The notes under the pieces: model-generated | Databases searched by the model: none | Seen by the model: the letters and a program-made list of their open reading frames with translations, nothing else | What the model was told of the DNA's origin: nothing | Shown here: piece after piece, positions 1-8,672 of the stretch | Layout: every line of letters begins with the position of its first letter | How positions within the stretch are numbered: position 1 is the first letter of the stretch | Position numbers and translations under genes: made by a program | From: an uncultured Eubacteriales bacterium | Lineage (GTDB): Bacteria; Bacillota; Clostridia; Oscillospirales; Acutalibacteraceae | Assembly: GCA_934511365.1 (NCBI GenBank) | Contig: CAKSWC010000009.1 | Span: 1-64,000 of the forward strand | DNA: 64,000 nucleotides | Direction: 5' to 3'

Positions 1-75
1 CCGCCGTGTACGGAACCGTACGCACGGTGGTGTGAGAGGTCGGCTACTCAACTAATGGGTAGCCTCCTACTCGAT
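1..75 (+). mobile_element. 3' end of a group II intron (domains V and VI)
   Basis: The first 75 bases match the 3' end of bacterial group II introns. A domain V-like hairpin has arms around the paired GTACGG/CCGTAC segments and is followed by GGTGGTGTGAGAGG. A domain VI-like hairpin follows (CTACTC...GGGTAG with an AACTAA stretch that can supply the branch-point A), then a CCTCCTACTCGAT terminus ending in AT as expected for a 3' splice site. The intron body and any reverse-transcriptase gene would lie to the left, outside the window. The intron ends 12 bases from the stop codon of the GH95 gene, which is on the opposite strand. Family knowledge supports the call; subclass and mobility cannot be judged from this fragment. 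Confidence 0.75.
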
Positions 76-87
76 TTTCTTTATGAA

Positions 88-2493
88 TCAGCTAAACGAA
101 TATGTTTTTCCCTTTTCGGTCAAAAACTCAGTAATGCCGTCATTGAATTGGGCAGAAATTTCGTTTTTGTTTTCGTCCTCAATGATTGCAACCTTTCCGT
201 CAAGATAAAGATTGCATTTTCCGCCGAGCTTAGACTCAACCGTTCCGCCTTTGAGCCGCCCGTCTTTCCATTCTGCGCTGACAACAAAGCCGCCGCGCGC
301 ACAAAGTCCCTTGAACTCTCCGCTCCTCCAGTCTTTTGGTATAGCCGGAAGAATTTTTATCACGCCGCCGTGACTTTGGAGCAGCATTTCCGCAACGCCT
401 GCGGTGAAACCGAAGTTCCCGTCAATCTGGAACGGGGGATGGGTACCCCAAAGGTTTTTAAGGATGGTTGTTTTGAGAATCTGCGCAATGATTTCCTCAC
501 ATTTTTCCCCCTCGCCGAGCCTTGCTCTGCAAAGCAGACGGTGCGCAAGCGCCCAGCCTGTTGTTTTGATTCCTCTGTCATTGAGTGAGGCTGAGGCCGC
601 GGCTTGAAATTCCGGCGTCTCGTCCGTAATTTGTTCAAACGGATAAACACCGAGCAGGTGGGAGATGTGTCTGTGATGTTTTTGAACGCCGAGAAGCTTT
701 CCTTTGAAAGAAAAATTGTCCTCGTTCGCCCATTCTTTAATAAAGCCATGCCGCGTTTTTGAATATGGCTTGAGTTTTTCAATCTGATACTTGAGCTTTT
801 CAATAAGCTCAAAATTAACACCGGCGTCTTTTCCGTTTTCTTTGAGCACCGCTGCGAACTTTATGACGGAGTCGAACAGCGCATAAACAATGCTTTGCTC
901 AAATGTTCCGCCCGCGCTGACCGGGCCGTGTTCAGCAGAAAAACAGGGCGAAACAATGAGTCTGTCTGTGCCCTTTTCGGGAATAAGAAGCTGCGACCAA
1001 AGCAGCGCCGCTTCCTCCATTGCGGGATATATTTCCTTTTCAAGCTTTTCCGTGTCACCGGTGAAAGAGAAGTATTCGCCCATTTCATAAGCTGCCCATG
1101 CGCCGTTTGCCGGAGCCCAGCCCCAGCGCCAGCTATATCCGGGAGCAACAATTCCAAGCGGTGAAACCGCTGTGTGACAGACCCAGCCGGTCGGCTTTGA
1201 GTAATCAAGCGCGCCGTCCTTTCCGGTTGCGCCGATTCCAAAGGAGTTGAAAGCCGCAACTCTTCCCGGCTTTTTGAGCGAGTTGATGAAGTCTATGTAT
1301 GGCAGTGCCGTTTCGGCAAGATTCGCCGTGAACGCCGGCATATAGTTCATTTGAAGGTTTATGTTGAGGTGATAGTCGCTTTCCCACGGCGGATTGTTCT
1401 TTGCGTTCCAAATTCCCTGAAGATTCGCCGGCAGCGAGCCGTCTCTTGAGGAAGCGATTAGTAGGTAACGTCCGTATTGGAACAAAAGCGTGATAAGGTT
1501 GCGGCGAAATTCCCCCTTTTTGCCAAAGCGGGAGAGCATATAATCGGTCGGGTGGGTGCTTTCCTCCTCACCGAGAGTAAAACTCACGCGCTCAAAAAGT
1601 GCGCGGTAATCCGCAAGGTGAGCCCTGTAAAGCTCGCCAAATGTTTTATCGGCCGCTTTGTTGACGGTTTCAACGGCTTTTTCAAGCGGATCCGTGTCAG
1701 AAAAATAATTCGGATAATCGTTTTTATAGTTTGTTGCAAGGCTCATTATGACAAGGATGCTTTCCGCGTTTTCAATAATAACATGGCCGTCTTTTGTGCT
1801 TGTTGTTCCACCTTGAGCGAGGAATTTAACGGCGCAGCCGTATTTCATCGAGTTCTTGTTTTTTCCGTCCTTTGCACCAATTCCCTTGTTGTCTTTAACG
1901 GTGCCAGAAAGGAAAATCATGTTACCCTCGCTTTTGATTTCTCCGTTCTGCTCTGAATCGAGATAGGCGTCAACGCTGACGGGAACGGGCGTTTTGTCCT
2001 TTTCCTCGCAGGCAATTCTTCCAACAAAAACATTGTCCGGATAGCTGACAAAATAATGGCGGATGTGGCCGGCCTTTTCTTTTCTGAATGAGACCATTGC
2101 CGAGGCGGAGGAGAGGTCAAGGTCGCGGACATAGCTGTCTCCGCTGTCATCGCCAAAGTTCAGATAAAGATTGCCGAATGCCTGATAGGCGCCGAAACCG
2201 ATGTGGTTGCCCTGAAGATTTTCCATGAGGGCGGTCGCTTTTTTTTCGTTGCCGCTTTCAAGAGCCTTTTGAACGGCGCGGAAGTTTTCTCCGCGGCTTG
2301 TGTCGGAAATACCGTAGTTAAAGCCGGGAACGTCTTTTCCGCCGGACCAGAGTGTTTTTTCGTTGAACTGAATCAGTTCGCAGCCCTTTCCGCCAAAAAC
2401 TTTTGCGCCGATTTTTCCGTTGCCGAGCGGCATCGCCTCATTCTCCCAGCCGAAATAGCTCATGTTTGCCGGTGTGTTATAGCATAAAAACAT
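88..2493 (-). CDS. Glycoside hydrolase family 95 protein (alpha-L-fucosidase type)
   Basis: This 801-residue protein resembles GH95 enzymes, inverting glycosidases that usually remove alpha-1,2-linked L-fucose from host or plant glycans. It starts with the typical N-terminal domain (PLGNGKIGAKVFGG, then FNEKTLWSGG). The strongly conserved GH95 block NLQGIWNAKNNPPWESDYH and the following NINLQMNYMP lie near residues 355-385, inside the (alpha/alpha)6 catalytic domain, and an IDGNFGFTAG segment lies near the C-terminal domain. There is no signal peptide, so the enzyme probably acts in the cytoplasm on imported oligosaccharides. The size fits the family. It has its own promoter (2531-2560) and no linked sugar transporter, so the exact substrate (fucose, galactose or other) is open. 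A group II intron end lies immediately past its stop codon. Confidence 0.88.
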   Translation of the reverse strand: MFLCYNTPANMSYFGWENEAMPLGNGKIGAKVFGGKGCELIQFNEKTLWSGGKDVPGFNYGISDTSRGENFRAVQKALESGNEKKATALMENLQGNHIGFGAYQAFGNLYLNFGDDSGDSYVRDLDLSSASAMVSFRKEKAGHIRHYFVSYPDNVFVGRIACEEKDKTPVPVSVDAYLDSEQNGEIKSEGNMIFLSGTVKDNKGIGAKDGKNKNSMKYGCAVKFLAQGGTTSTKDGHVIIENAESILVIMSLATNYKNDYPNYFSDTDPLEKAVETVNKAADKTFGELYRAHLADYRALFERVSFTLGEEESTHPTDYMLSRFGKKGEFRRNLITLLFQYGRYLLIASSRDGSLPANLQGIWNAKNNPPWESDYHLNINLQMNYMPAFTANLAETALPYIDFINSLKKPGRVAAFNSFGIGATGKDGALDYSKPTGWVCHTAVSPLGIVAPGYSWRWGWAPANGAWAAYEMGEYFSFTGDTEKLEKEIYPAMEEAALLWSQLLIPEKGTDRLIVSPCFSAEHGPVSAGGTFEQSIVYALFDSVIKFAAVLKENGKDAGVNFELIEKLKYQIEKLKPYSKTRHGFIKEWANEDNFSFKGKLLGVQKHHRHISHLLGVYPFEQITDETPEFQAAASASLNDRGIKTTGWALAHRLLCRARLGEGEKCEEIIAQILKTTILKNLWGTHPPFQIDGNFGFTAGVAEMLLQSHGGVIKILPAIPKDWRSGEFKGLCARGGFVVSAEWKDGRLKGGTVESKLGGKCNLYLDGKVAIIEDENKNEISAQFNDGITEFLTEKGKTYSFS

Positions 2494-2530
2494 AATTCTT
2501 ACCTCGTTTGAGTATTTGTTTCAGATGTTT

Positions 2531-2560
2531 ATTATATATTTTTATCCCTTATTCTGTCAA
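2531..2560 (-). promoter_or_regulatory. SigA-type promoter for the GH95 gene
   Basis: On the minus strand, TTGACA (2560-2555) and TATAAT (2536-2531) are separated by 18 bases. The TATAAT lies about 40 bases upstream of the GH95 start codon. Confidence 0.7.
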
Positions 2561-2716
2561 GTGAAAGGAGCGGATAGCGTTTAAACCGGTGTTGTAAAAA
2601 CTGCGTCAAAGTCAATAAAAAAACAAAAATATTATGGTACAAAGCACCAATAGCTTTCCATACGCCATTGTATTTAAAAATTACGCAAACAAAATAAAAA
2701 ATCAGTTCAAATTGCA

Positions 2717-2745
2717 TTGTCAAAATCAGGGAATTGTGTTATTAT
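2717..2745 (+). promoter_or_regulatory. SigA-type promoter for the serine hydrolase
   Basis: TTGTCA (2717-2722) and TATTAT (2740-2745) have a 17-base spacer. They lie about 95 bases upstream of the ATG at 2842, which has GGAGGAG just ahead of it. Confidence 0.65.
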
Positions 2746-2841
2746 TAGATGTAATAGTAGCCGCTGTGGAGAGAAGGACGGCGGCTTTGCCGGCTAACAG
2801 AGTCGGCTGCTCGGTTAATATTAATTTGGAGGAGATTTCAG

Positions 2842-4428
2842 ATGTCAGTAGTTGAAAAAATTTCGATTGAACGCGCAAAAAGCGCTGAATCGGTCGGTGT
2901 TTCATCAAAGACCGTTCAGGCCTTTGTGGACAGATGCATGGAACTTAACAAACAGCTTCATTCGCTCATGGTTATCCGCCACGGAAAGGTTGCCTGCGAG
3001 GCATTCAGAGATCCGCTCGGCCCGGAGTATAAACACATGATGTATTCCGTCAGCAAGAGCTTCACCTCAACGGCAATAGGCTTTGCCATTGATGAGGGCT
3101 ATTTTAAGCTTGACACAAAATTTGTTGAAATTTTCCCCGAAGCAAGGGGAAATAAGCCCGATCCCTACCTTGAAAAAATGACCGTTGAGGATCTTTTGAC
3201 AATGCGCAGCGGCCTTTCGGTAACACCGTTCATGGACAAGACCAAGGATCGCTGGTTCCATGACATAATCTCAAGCAAATGGGTCAGCGAGCCGGGAACG
3301 GAATTCCTTTATATCAGCGAAAATATGTATCTTCTTTGCTGCATCATTCACAAGATGGTGAAGATGAGCGTTATCGAATATCTTACACCGCGCCTTTTTG
3401 AGCCGCTCGGCATTGTTGACCCTTATTGGGAGACTTGCCCGCGCGGAATTGAAACCGGCGGCTGGGGTCTTATGATCCGCACCGAGGATCTTGCAAAGTT
3501 TACCCTTTGCTATCAGCAGGGCGGAAAGTTCGGCGGAAAACAGGTTGTTCCCGAATGGTGGGTAAAGACCGCAACTGCATATCATTCAGACAACAGCATG
3601 AATGACGAGCTTGACTCAAGCAAGGGCTACGGCTATTGCTTCTGGCGCAACGGCGGCTATAAGAATTCATACCGCGCCGACGGAATGTTCTCTCAGTTCG
3701 GCATCGTTTTTGAGGATCTTGACGCCTGCTTTATAATGACCGGAGGCGAGATTGACGAGCAGAGAATGCGCGACGTTATCTGGGAGTTCTTCCCCAAGGC
3801 GTTTGACGATAACGCAAGTGAGGATGACGCCGTTGAAGTTAAAATTCCGGCCTATCCGCGTCTTCCGAAAAGGCCGCGTTCATTTGAAGAAAAACTCCTC
3901 TCCGGAAAAAAGATTGTTTTTGCAAAATCTCCGATCCTCAATATCGCCGGTTTCCCAACGAGCGTTCTGACTCTTCCGGCAACTTTCATGGCGCGCGAAA
4001 AGGCCGGAAACATCACCAATGTCAGCTTTGAGCCGCTTGAAAACGAGCTTGTCATGACATGGAGCGAGGGTAAAGAGGTCAACCTTATACACATCGGAAT
4101 GGACGGTGAATATCGCTGGGATAATGTTGTCATCGGCCATGTTCCATACACAACCTGCGCGGTCGGCTGCTGGAACAGCGAGCGCGAGCTTGAAATTCAC
4201 ATCAGAGCGATTGAAACAACCGCGGAAAGAATTCTTGTTTTCACCTTTGCCGATAATAAGGTCACATTGAAGCCGACAATGAATCCGGAAACGGCAACAA
4301 TGGTTTTCAACCTCAAGGAATCGGTCAAGAGCGTTGTCAAGCAGCCTGTTCTTCAGTCAATCGTCAGCCAGGCAATGCCGTATCTCACTCCGATTGTTGA
4401 ACTCCCGCTGCACGGAAAAATTGTCTGA
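2842..4428 (+). CDS. Serine hydrolase, beta-lactamase class C / penicillin-binding-protein-like family
   Basis: The protein has 528 residues. Residues 1-320 form a class C beta-lactamase-like fold: the SxxK motif is S69-V-S-K72 (in YSVSKSFTSTAIG), followed by LLTMRSGL and a YISENMYLL segment in the place of the second active-site motif. A proline-rich linker and a roughly 170-residue C-terminal beta-type domain (from about PRLPKRPRSFEE) follow. There is no signal peptide, so it is likely a cytoplasmic esterase, peptidase or amidase rather than a cell-wall or drug-resistance enzyme. The start is set by GGAGGAG about 8 bases upstream. It is monocistronic or co-transcribed with the YhhN-like gene 38 bases downstream. 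The substrate cannot be assigned. Confidence 0.8.
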   Translation: MSVVEKISIERAKSAESVGVSSKTVQAFVDRCMELNKQLHSLMVIRHGKVACEAFRDPLGPEYKHMMYSVSKSFTSTAIGFAIDEGYFKLDTKFVEIFPEARGNKPDPYLEKMTVEDLLTMRSGLSVTPFMDKTKDRWFHDIISSKWVSEPGTEFLYISENMYLLCCIIHKMVKMSVIEYLTPRLFEPLGIVDPYWETCPRGIETGGWGLMIRTEDLAKFTLCYQQGGKFGGKQVVPEWWVKTATAYHSDNSMNDELDSSKGYGYCFWRNGGYKNSYRADGMFSQFGIVFEDLDACFIMTGGEIDEQRMRDVIWEFFPKAFDDNASEDDAVEVKIPAYPRLPKRPRSFEEKLLSGKKIVFAKSPILNIAGFPTSVLTLPATFMAREKAGNITNVSFEPLENELVMTWSEGKEVNLIHIGMDGEYRWDNVVIGHVPYTTCAVGCWNSERELEIHIRAIETTAERILVFTFADNKVTLKPTMNPETATMVFNLKESVKSVVKQPVLQSIVSQAMPYLTPIVELPLHGKIV

Positions 4429-4466
4429 TTTTTGCCTTAACGCTTCATAAAGAAAGGAGTATACCT

Positions 4467-5243
4467 ATGATTTGGAAAATTCTGTTTGCCGTTGTTGTTG
4501 CGGCGGAGTTTGTTTTTGTTCCGCTTTTTCTCAAGTATTCGTGGCCGGAAAAATGCTGGAAGTCGTTCGGTTTCAAAATGATCTGCTCGGCGCTGTTTTT
4601 TTCCGCCGGTCTGCTTGCAATGAAAATCAGCGGCCACTCCGCTTCAGCCTCGCCGTATACAAAGCTTGTCCTTTGGGGTTTGTTTTTCGGCTGGCTCGGC
4701 GATATGTTCCTGCATCTCATTACGGATAAAATCTGGGTTTTCGGTCTTGGCCTTTTTGCTTTCCTCGGCGGACATATCTTTTATATTTTTGCTTTTCAAA
4801 AAGCGATTGCAAAAACCTACCCGGATAAGGGCTTTCTTGAATGGTACGAGGTTCTTGTTGTTGCCGTGCTTATCGGCCTTATCCTCGCCTATGCCACAGT
4901 CAAAATCAAACAGGGTAAGCTTGCCTCCGGAAAGTTTTATATGACTTTTGCCGTTATGCTTTACGCCGTAACAATTTGCACAATGCTTGCAAAGGCGTTC
5001 AGACTCTGTATCGGCGAATGGCTTTACGGAACGAATGAACATATCGTGGCTCTTTTTGTCACCGTTGCCCTCGGTGCGGTGCTGTTTGTCCTTTCGGACG
5101 GCAGCCTCGGAATGATTCTTTTTGCCGGCCACAAAAAGAACCGTCCGCTCAAAATTTTTAACATTGCAACATATTTTGCTGCGCAGATACTCCTTGCAAG
5201 CAGTATCTTCGTTGTCTATACACCGATTCTTTATGGGACTTAA
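4467..5243 (+). CDS. YhhN/TMEM86-family membrane protein (lysoplasmalogenase-like)
   Basis: This 258-residue protein is almost entirely hydrophobic, with about eight predicted membrane segments. The conserved family region includes GWLGDMFLHL and a GGHIFYIF segment with acidic and histidine residues inside the membrane. Characterised members of the family cleave the vinyl-ether bond of lysoplasmalogen. That would suit an anaerobic clostridium, many of which make plasmalogens, but this is inference. The start has AAAGGAG 6-7 bases upstream (GAAAGGAGTATACCT). The gene follows the serine hydrolase closely on the same strand and is ended by a hairpin at 5255-5277. Confidence 0.7.
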   Translation: MIWKILFAVVVAAEFVFVPLFLKYSWPEKCWKSFGFKMICSALFFSAGLLAMKISGHSASASPYTKLVLWGLFFGWLGDMFLHLITDKIWVFGLGLFAFLGGHIFYIFAFQKAIAKTYPDKGFLEWYEVLVVAVLIGLILAYATVKIKQGKLASGKFYMTFAVMLYAVTICTMLAKAFRLCIGEWLYGTNEHIVALFVTVALGAVLFVLSDGSLGMILFAGHKKNRPLKIFNIATYFAAQILLASSIFVVYTPILYGT

Positions 5244-5254
5244 ATAAACCGTTG

Positions 5255-5300
5255 GGGCTGCCGCATTGCGGTAGCCCACTGTTTTGAATATTTTTTTGAA
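5255..5300 (+). terminator. Intrinsic terminator-like hairpin after the YhhN gene
   Basis: Ten-base arms GGGCTGCCGC (5255-5264) and GCGGTAGCCC (5268-5277) pair with a 3-base loop and one G-T pair. The T-run (ATATTTTTTTG) comes about 14 bases later rather than immediately, so termination may be partial. Confidence 0.55.
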
Positions 5301-5312
5301 AGGCGGTTAATC

Positions 5313-6005
5313 ATGAATATAAGCGGAATTCAAAAGCTCACCTTGCTTGATTTCCCCGGAAAACTTGCCTGCACCGTTTTCACGTCCGGCTGCAATTTTC
5401 GCTGCCCTTTTTGCCATAACGCCTCGCTCGTTCTTCCCGGAATGAGCGAACATATTGATGAAGGCGAGGTGTTCTCGTTTCTGAAAAAGCGCGAGGGCAT
5501 TCTTGAGGGCGTTTGCATCACCGGCGGCGAACCGTGCCTGCAAAGCGACCTTGAAAGCTTTATCGAGAAAGTCAAAGCCCTTGGCTTTTCCGTTAAACTT
5601 GACACAAACGGAAGCTTTCCGGAAAAGCTTTCCGCGCTTCTTGAAAAAGGCCTTCTTGATTATGTTGCAATGGATATCAAAACGTCGCCGGAAAGATACG
5701 CCGAGGTCACCGGAGTTACAAACGAGAGCTTTTTTGAAAACGTCAAAAAAAGCGTTGAACTGCTCAAAGAATGCGGCATTCCCCATGAGTTCAGAACAAC
5801 AACGGCAAAGGAACTTCAGAATGCGGAAGATTTTTTGAAAATTGGGCAATGGCTGAAGGGTGAAAAGCGCTATTTTCTTCAGCAATATGAGTCAAGCGGA
5901 GAGCTTGTCGGCAAGGAGATGACTCCGTATGAAAAAGAGGAGATTGAAGAGTTTAAAAAACTGATGGAAAATTTTGTTGAAGATGTTGAAATAAGAGGCA
6001 TCTGA
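5313..6005 (+). CDS. nrdG: Anaerobic ribonucleoside-triphosphate reductase activating protein (radical SAM)
   Basis: This 230-residue radical SAM enzyme is the predicted activase that uses S-adenosylmethionine and a [4Fe-4S] cluster to make the glycyl radical on the class III ribonucleotide reductase. The cluster motif CxxxCxxC is C27-NFR-C31-PF-C34, and the SAM-binding GGEP segment is in ITGGEPCLQ near residue 71. The N-terminal SGIQKLTLLDFPGK is typical of the NrdG2/TIGR02495-like subgroup often found beside NrdD. The start follows GAAAGGCGG. The nrdD gene lies 220 bases downstream behind its own promoter and NrdR-like boxes, so the two may be transcribed separately but work as a pair. Confidence 0.88.
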   Translation: MNISGIQKLTLLDFPGKLACTVFTSGCNFRCPFCHNASLVLPGMSEHIDEGEVFSFLKKREGILEGVCITGGEPCLQSDLESFIEKVKALGFSVKLDTNGSFPEKLSALLEKGLLDYVAMDIKTSPERYAEVTGVTNESFFENVKKSVELLKECGIPHEFRTTTAKELQNAEDFLKIGQWLKGEKRYFLQQYESSGELVGKEMTPYEKEEIEEFKKLMENFVEDVEIRGI

Positions 6006-6014
6006 CGCCGTTAA

Positions 6015-6083
6015 ACACAAAATATAGTGTTTCACAAATCAAGATGTAGTAAAAAAGTCAGAGAAAGGCGCAAGATATTGTGT
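6015..6083 (+). promoter_or_regulatory. Two NrdR-like boxes upstream of nrdD
   Basis: Two 16-base sites fit the NrdR-box pattern (ACAC, eight A/T-rich bases, GTGT). Box 1, ACACAAAATATAGTGT, is at 6015-6030. Box 2, GCGCAAGATATTGTGT, is at 6068-6083 and has a degenerate left half. Their centres are 53 bases apart, about five helical turns. NrdR is the dNTP/ATP-sensing repressor of ribonucleotide reductase genes. Its own gene is not in this window. Box 2 sits just upstream of the -35 element at 6092. Confidence 0.65.
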
Positions 6084-6091
6084 TTTTACTC

Positions 6092-6120
6092 TTGACTTTT
6101 TTGTTTTGCTGTATTATACT
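6092..6120 (+). promoter_or_regulatory. SigA-type promoter for nrdD-trxB
   Basis: TTGACT (6092-6097) and TATACT (6115-6120) are separated by 17 bases. They lie right after NrdR-like box 2 and about 105 bases upstream of the nrdD start. Confidence 0.72.
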
Positions 6121-6225
6121 TGACGGGCACAGCAAAACGCCGGGCGGGGGAATCGGAGAGTTTTCTTGCCTCGGTTTATCGAATATGCCGCAAAATTTTG
6201 CGGCCTTTGGAAGGGAGAACAGATT

Positions 6226-8601
6226 ATGTTTGACGTTAAGAAAAGAGACGGAAAATTTGTCGGCTTTGACATCAACAAAATTTCCGATGCAATCAAGTCT
6301 GCTTTTGAGGCGCAGGAGGTCAATTTTAACGATGACCTCATTGATTTTATTGCCCTTAAGGTTACCGCAGACTTTGAAAGCAAAATAAAGGACGGCCATA
6401 TCGCCGTTGAGGATATCCAGGACAGCGTTGAAACCGTCCTTGTCAAGGCCGGTTATTCTCAGGTTGCCAAGGCCTATATCCTTTATCGTAAACAGCGCGA
6501 AAAGCTGCGCAATATGAAGTCAACCATTCTTGACTATAAAGCCGTTGTTGACAGCTATGTCAAGGTTACAGACTGGCGTGTTAAGGAAAATTCAACCGTG
6601 ACCTATTCCGTCGGCGGCCTCATTCTCAGCAATTCCGGCGCCATTACCGCAAACTACTGGCTTTCGGAAATCTATGATGAAGAGATTGCAAACGCCCACA
6701 AGAGCGGCGATATCCATCTTCATGACCTTTCAATGCTCACCGGATACTGCGCAGGCTGGTCGCTCAAGCAGCTCATCAAGGAGGGTCTCGGCGGTGTTAC
6801 GGGAAAAATTACCTCCGCTCCGGCGAAGCACCTTGCAACCCTCTGCAACCAGATGGTCAACTTCCTCGGAATTATGCAGAACGAATGGGCCGGCGCTCAG
6901 GCTTTCTCATCGTTTGACACTTATCTTGCCCCGTTCGTAAAGTCTGATAACCTCACCTATGACCAGGTCAAAAAGTGTATTGAGTCGTTCATTTACGGCG
7001 TCAACACTCCCTCGCGCTGGGGCACTCAGGCTCCGTTTTCAAACATCACCATTGATTGGACCGTTCCCGATGACCTTGCTGAGCTTAACGCAATCGTTGG
7101 CGGAAAAGAGATGCCGTTCAAGTATAAGGACTGCAAAAAAGAGATGGACATGGTCAATAAGGCGTTCATTGAAACCATGATTGAGGGCGACGCAAACGGA
7201 AGAGGCTTCCAGTATCCGATTCCGACTTATTCAATAACCAAGGACTTCGACTGGTCAGACACCGAAAACAACCGTCTCCTTTTTGAAATGACTTCAAAAT
7301 ATGGCACTCCGTATTTTTCAAACTATGTCAACAGCGACATGGCTCCGAGTGATATCCGCAGTATGTGCTGCCGTCTGCGCCTTGATTTGCGCGAATTGCG
7401 CAAAAAATCCGGCGGCTTCTTCGGCAGCGGTGAAAGCACCGGCTCTGTCGGCGTTGTAACAATCAATCTTCCGAGGATTGCATATCTTGCTTCCGATAAG
7501 GCGGACTTCTATGAAAGACTCGATCACCTCATGGATATCTCCGCGCGCTCGCTCAAGGTTAAAAGAACAATCATAACAAAGCTCCTTGATGAGGGTCTTT
7601 ATCCTTATACCAAGCGTTATCTCGGAACTTTTGCAAACCATTTTTCAACCATCGGCCTTATCGGCATGAACGAGGTTGGTCTCAACGCAAAGTGGCTTCA
7701 CGCAGACCTGACTCACAAGGAAACCCAGGATTTTGCAAAAGAAGTTCTCGATCATATGAGAGAGCGCCTTTCGGACTATCAGGAGCAGTACGGCGATTTG
7801 TATAACCTTGAGGCCACTCCGGCGGAAAGCACAACCTATCGCTTTGCAAAGCATGACGTTGAGCAGTATCCGGACATCATCACTGCGGCGGAAGAGGGCG
7901 GAACTCCGTATTACACCAACTCCTCGCATCTCCCCGTTGGCTATACTGAAGATATCTTTGCGGCTCTTGATATTCAGGATGACCTCCAGACCCGTTATAC
8001 CTCCGGAACCGTTTTCCACGCTTTCCTTGGCGAAAAGCTCCCCGATTGGAGAGCCGCGGCGAAGCTTGTTAAAAAGATTGCCGATAACTATAAGCTTCCC
8101 TATTACACCCTTTCGCCGACATATTCCGTCTGCAAGGATCACGGCTATCTTGCCGGCGAGCAGCACACCTGCCCCGTCTGCGGAGGCGAAACCGAGGTTT
8201 ACAGCCGCATCACCGGCTATTACCGTCCTGTCCGCAACTGGAACGACGGCAAGAGCCAGGAGTTTAAGGACAGAAAGGTTTATGACCTCACAAAGTCCAC
8301 TGCTCCGGAGAGCGTGAAAAAGCAGCAGGAAAAAGAGACGGAAAAGGAGTTCTCCGCCATAGGTGACGGAACCTTCCTTTTTGCAACAAGAACCTGCCCG
8401 AACTGCAAGATGGCAGAAACTTTTTTGAACAAGGCCGGAATTTCCTTTGAAAAAATCTATGCCGAGGAGAATCCCGAAGTAACAAAGAAGTTTGGCATAA
8501 CAATGGCTCCGACCCTTGTTATTGTGAACGGTGACGATGTTCAGAAAATCGGCAATGTTTCAAACATCAGAAAGTATATTGAAACCGTCTGCGCCCAGTG
8601 A
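6226..8601 (+). CDS. nrdD: Anaerobic (class III) ribonucleoside-triphosphate reductase with C-terminal glutaredoxin-like domain
   Basis: The enzyme reduces ribonucleoside triphosphates to dNTPs without oxygen, using a glycyl radical made by NrdG. I start it at ATG 6226 (791 residues, preceded by GGAAGGGAG) rather than at an upstream in-frame start at 6166. Numbered from there, candidate active-site cysteines are C175 (GYCAGW) and the adjacent pair C381-C382 (SMCCRL). The glycyl-radical site is G664 in RITGYYRPVRNWNDGK, and the CxxC (CPVCGG) just before it belongs to the C-terminal zinc site. After a charged linker (about residues 685-705) comes a thioredoxin-fold domain with C724-PN-C727 and a cis-proline-type MAPT. 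The fused redoxin, the MCCR motif and the adjacent trxB suggest a redoxin-dependent rather than formate-dependent reductase. The fusion is seen; the reductant assignment is inferred. Confidence 0.93.
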   Translation: MFDVKKRDGKFVGFDINKISDAIKSAFEAQEVNFNDDLIDFIALKVTADFESKIKDGHIAVEDIQDSVETVLVKAGYSQVAKAYILYRKQREKLRNMKSTILDYKAVVDSYVKVTDWRVKENSTVTYSVGGLILSNSGAITANYWLSEIYDEEIANAHKSGDIHLHDLSMLTGYCAGWSLKQLIKEGLGGVTGKITSAPAKHLATLCNQMVNFLGIMQNEWAGAQAFSSFDTYLAPFVKSDNLTYDQVKKCIESFIYGVNTPSRWGTQAPFSNITIDWTVPDDLAELNAIVGGKEMPFKYKDCKKEMDMVNKAFIETMIEGDANGRGFQYPIPTYSITKDFDWSDTENNRLLFEMTSKYGTPYFSNYVNSDMAPSDIRSMCCRLRLDLRELRKKSGGFFGSGESTGSVGVVTINLPRIAYLASDKADFYERLDHLMDISARSLKVKRTIITKLLDEGLYPYTKRYLGTFANHFSTIGLIGMNEVGLNAKWLHADLTHKETQDFAKEVLDHMRERLSDYQEQYGDLYNLEATPAESTTYRFAKHDVEQYPDIITAAEEGGTPYYTNSSHLPVGYTEDIFAALDIQDDLQTRYTSGTVFHAFLGEKLPDWRAAAKLVKKIADNYKLPYYTLSPTYSVCKDHGYLAGEQHTCPVCGGETEVYSRITGYYRPVRNWNDGKSQEFKDRKVYDLTKSTAPESVKKQQEKETEKEFSAIGDGTFLFATRTCPNCKMAETFLNKAGISFEKIYAEENPEVTKKFGITMAPTLVIVNGDDVQKIGNVSNIRKYIETVCAQ

Positions 8602-8621
8602 TTAAAACAAAAAGTAAATAT

Positions 8622-8649
8622 AATATGCCCGATGAAAGTCGGGCATATT
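8622..8649 (+). terminator. Perfect hairpin between nrdD and trxB
   Basis: Eleven-base arms AATATGCCCGA (8622-8632) and TCGGGCATATT (8639-8649) pair perfectly around a 6-base loop. No long T-run follows, so it may be an attenuating or mRNA-stabilising structure as much as a terminator. trxB begins 23 bases later. Confidence 0.5.
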
Positions 8650-8672
8650 TGCGGTATTGAAAGGTGAAAAGA

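Larger units (their letters stand above)
2494..2841. other. Divergent intergenic region, GH95 / serine hydrolase
   Basis: These 348 bases contain no convincing gene. They hold the minus-strand GH95 promoter and, on the plus strand, a promoter for the serine hydrolase at 2717-2745. Between the latter and the start codon is a GC-rich stretch (2758-2815) with several GGC/GCC complements that may fold in the mRNA leader. No clear operator palindrome was seen. Confidence 0.5.
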
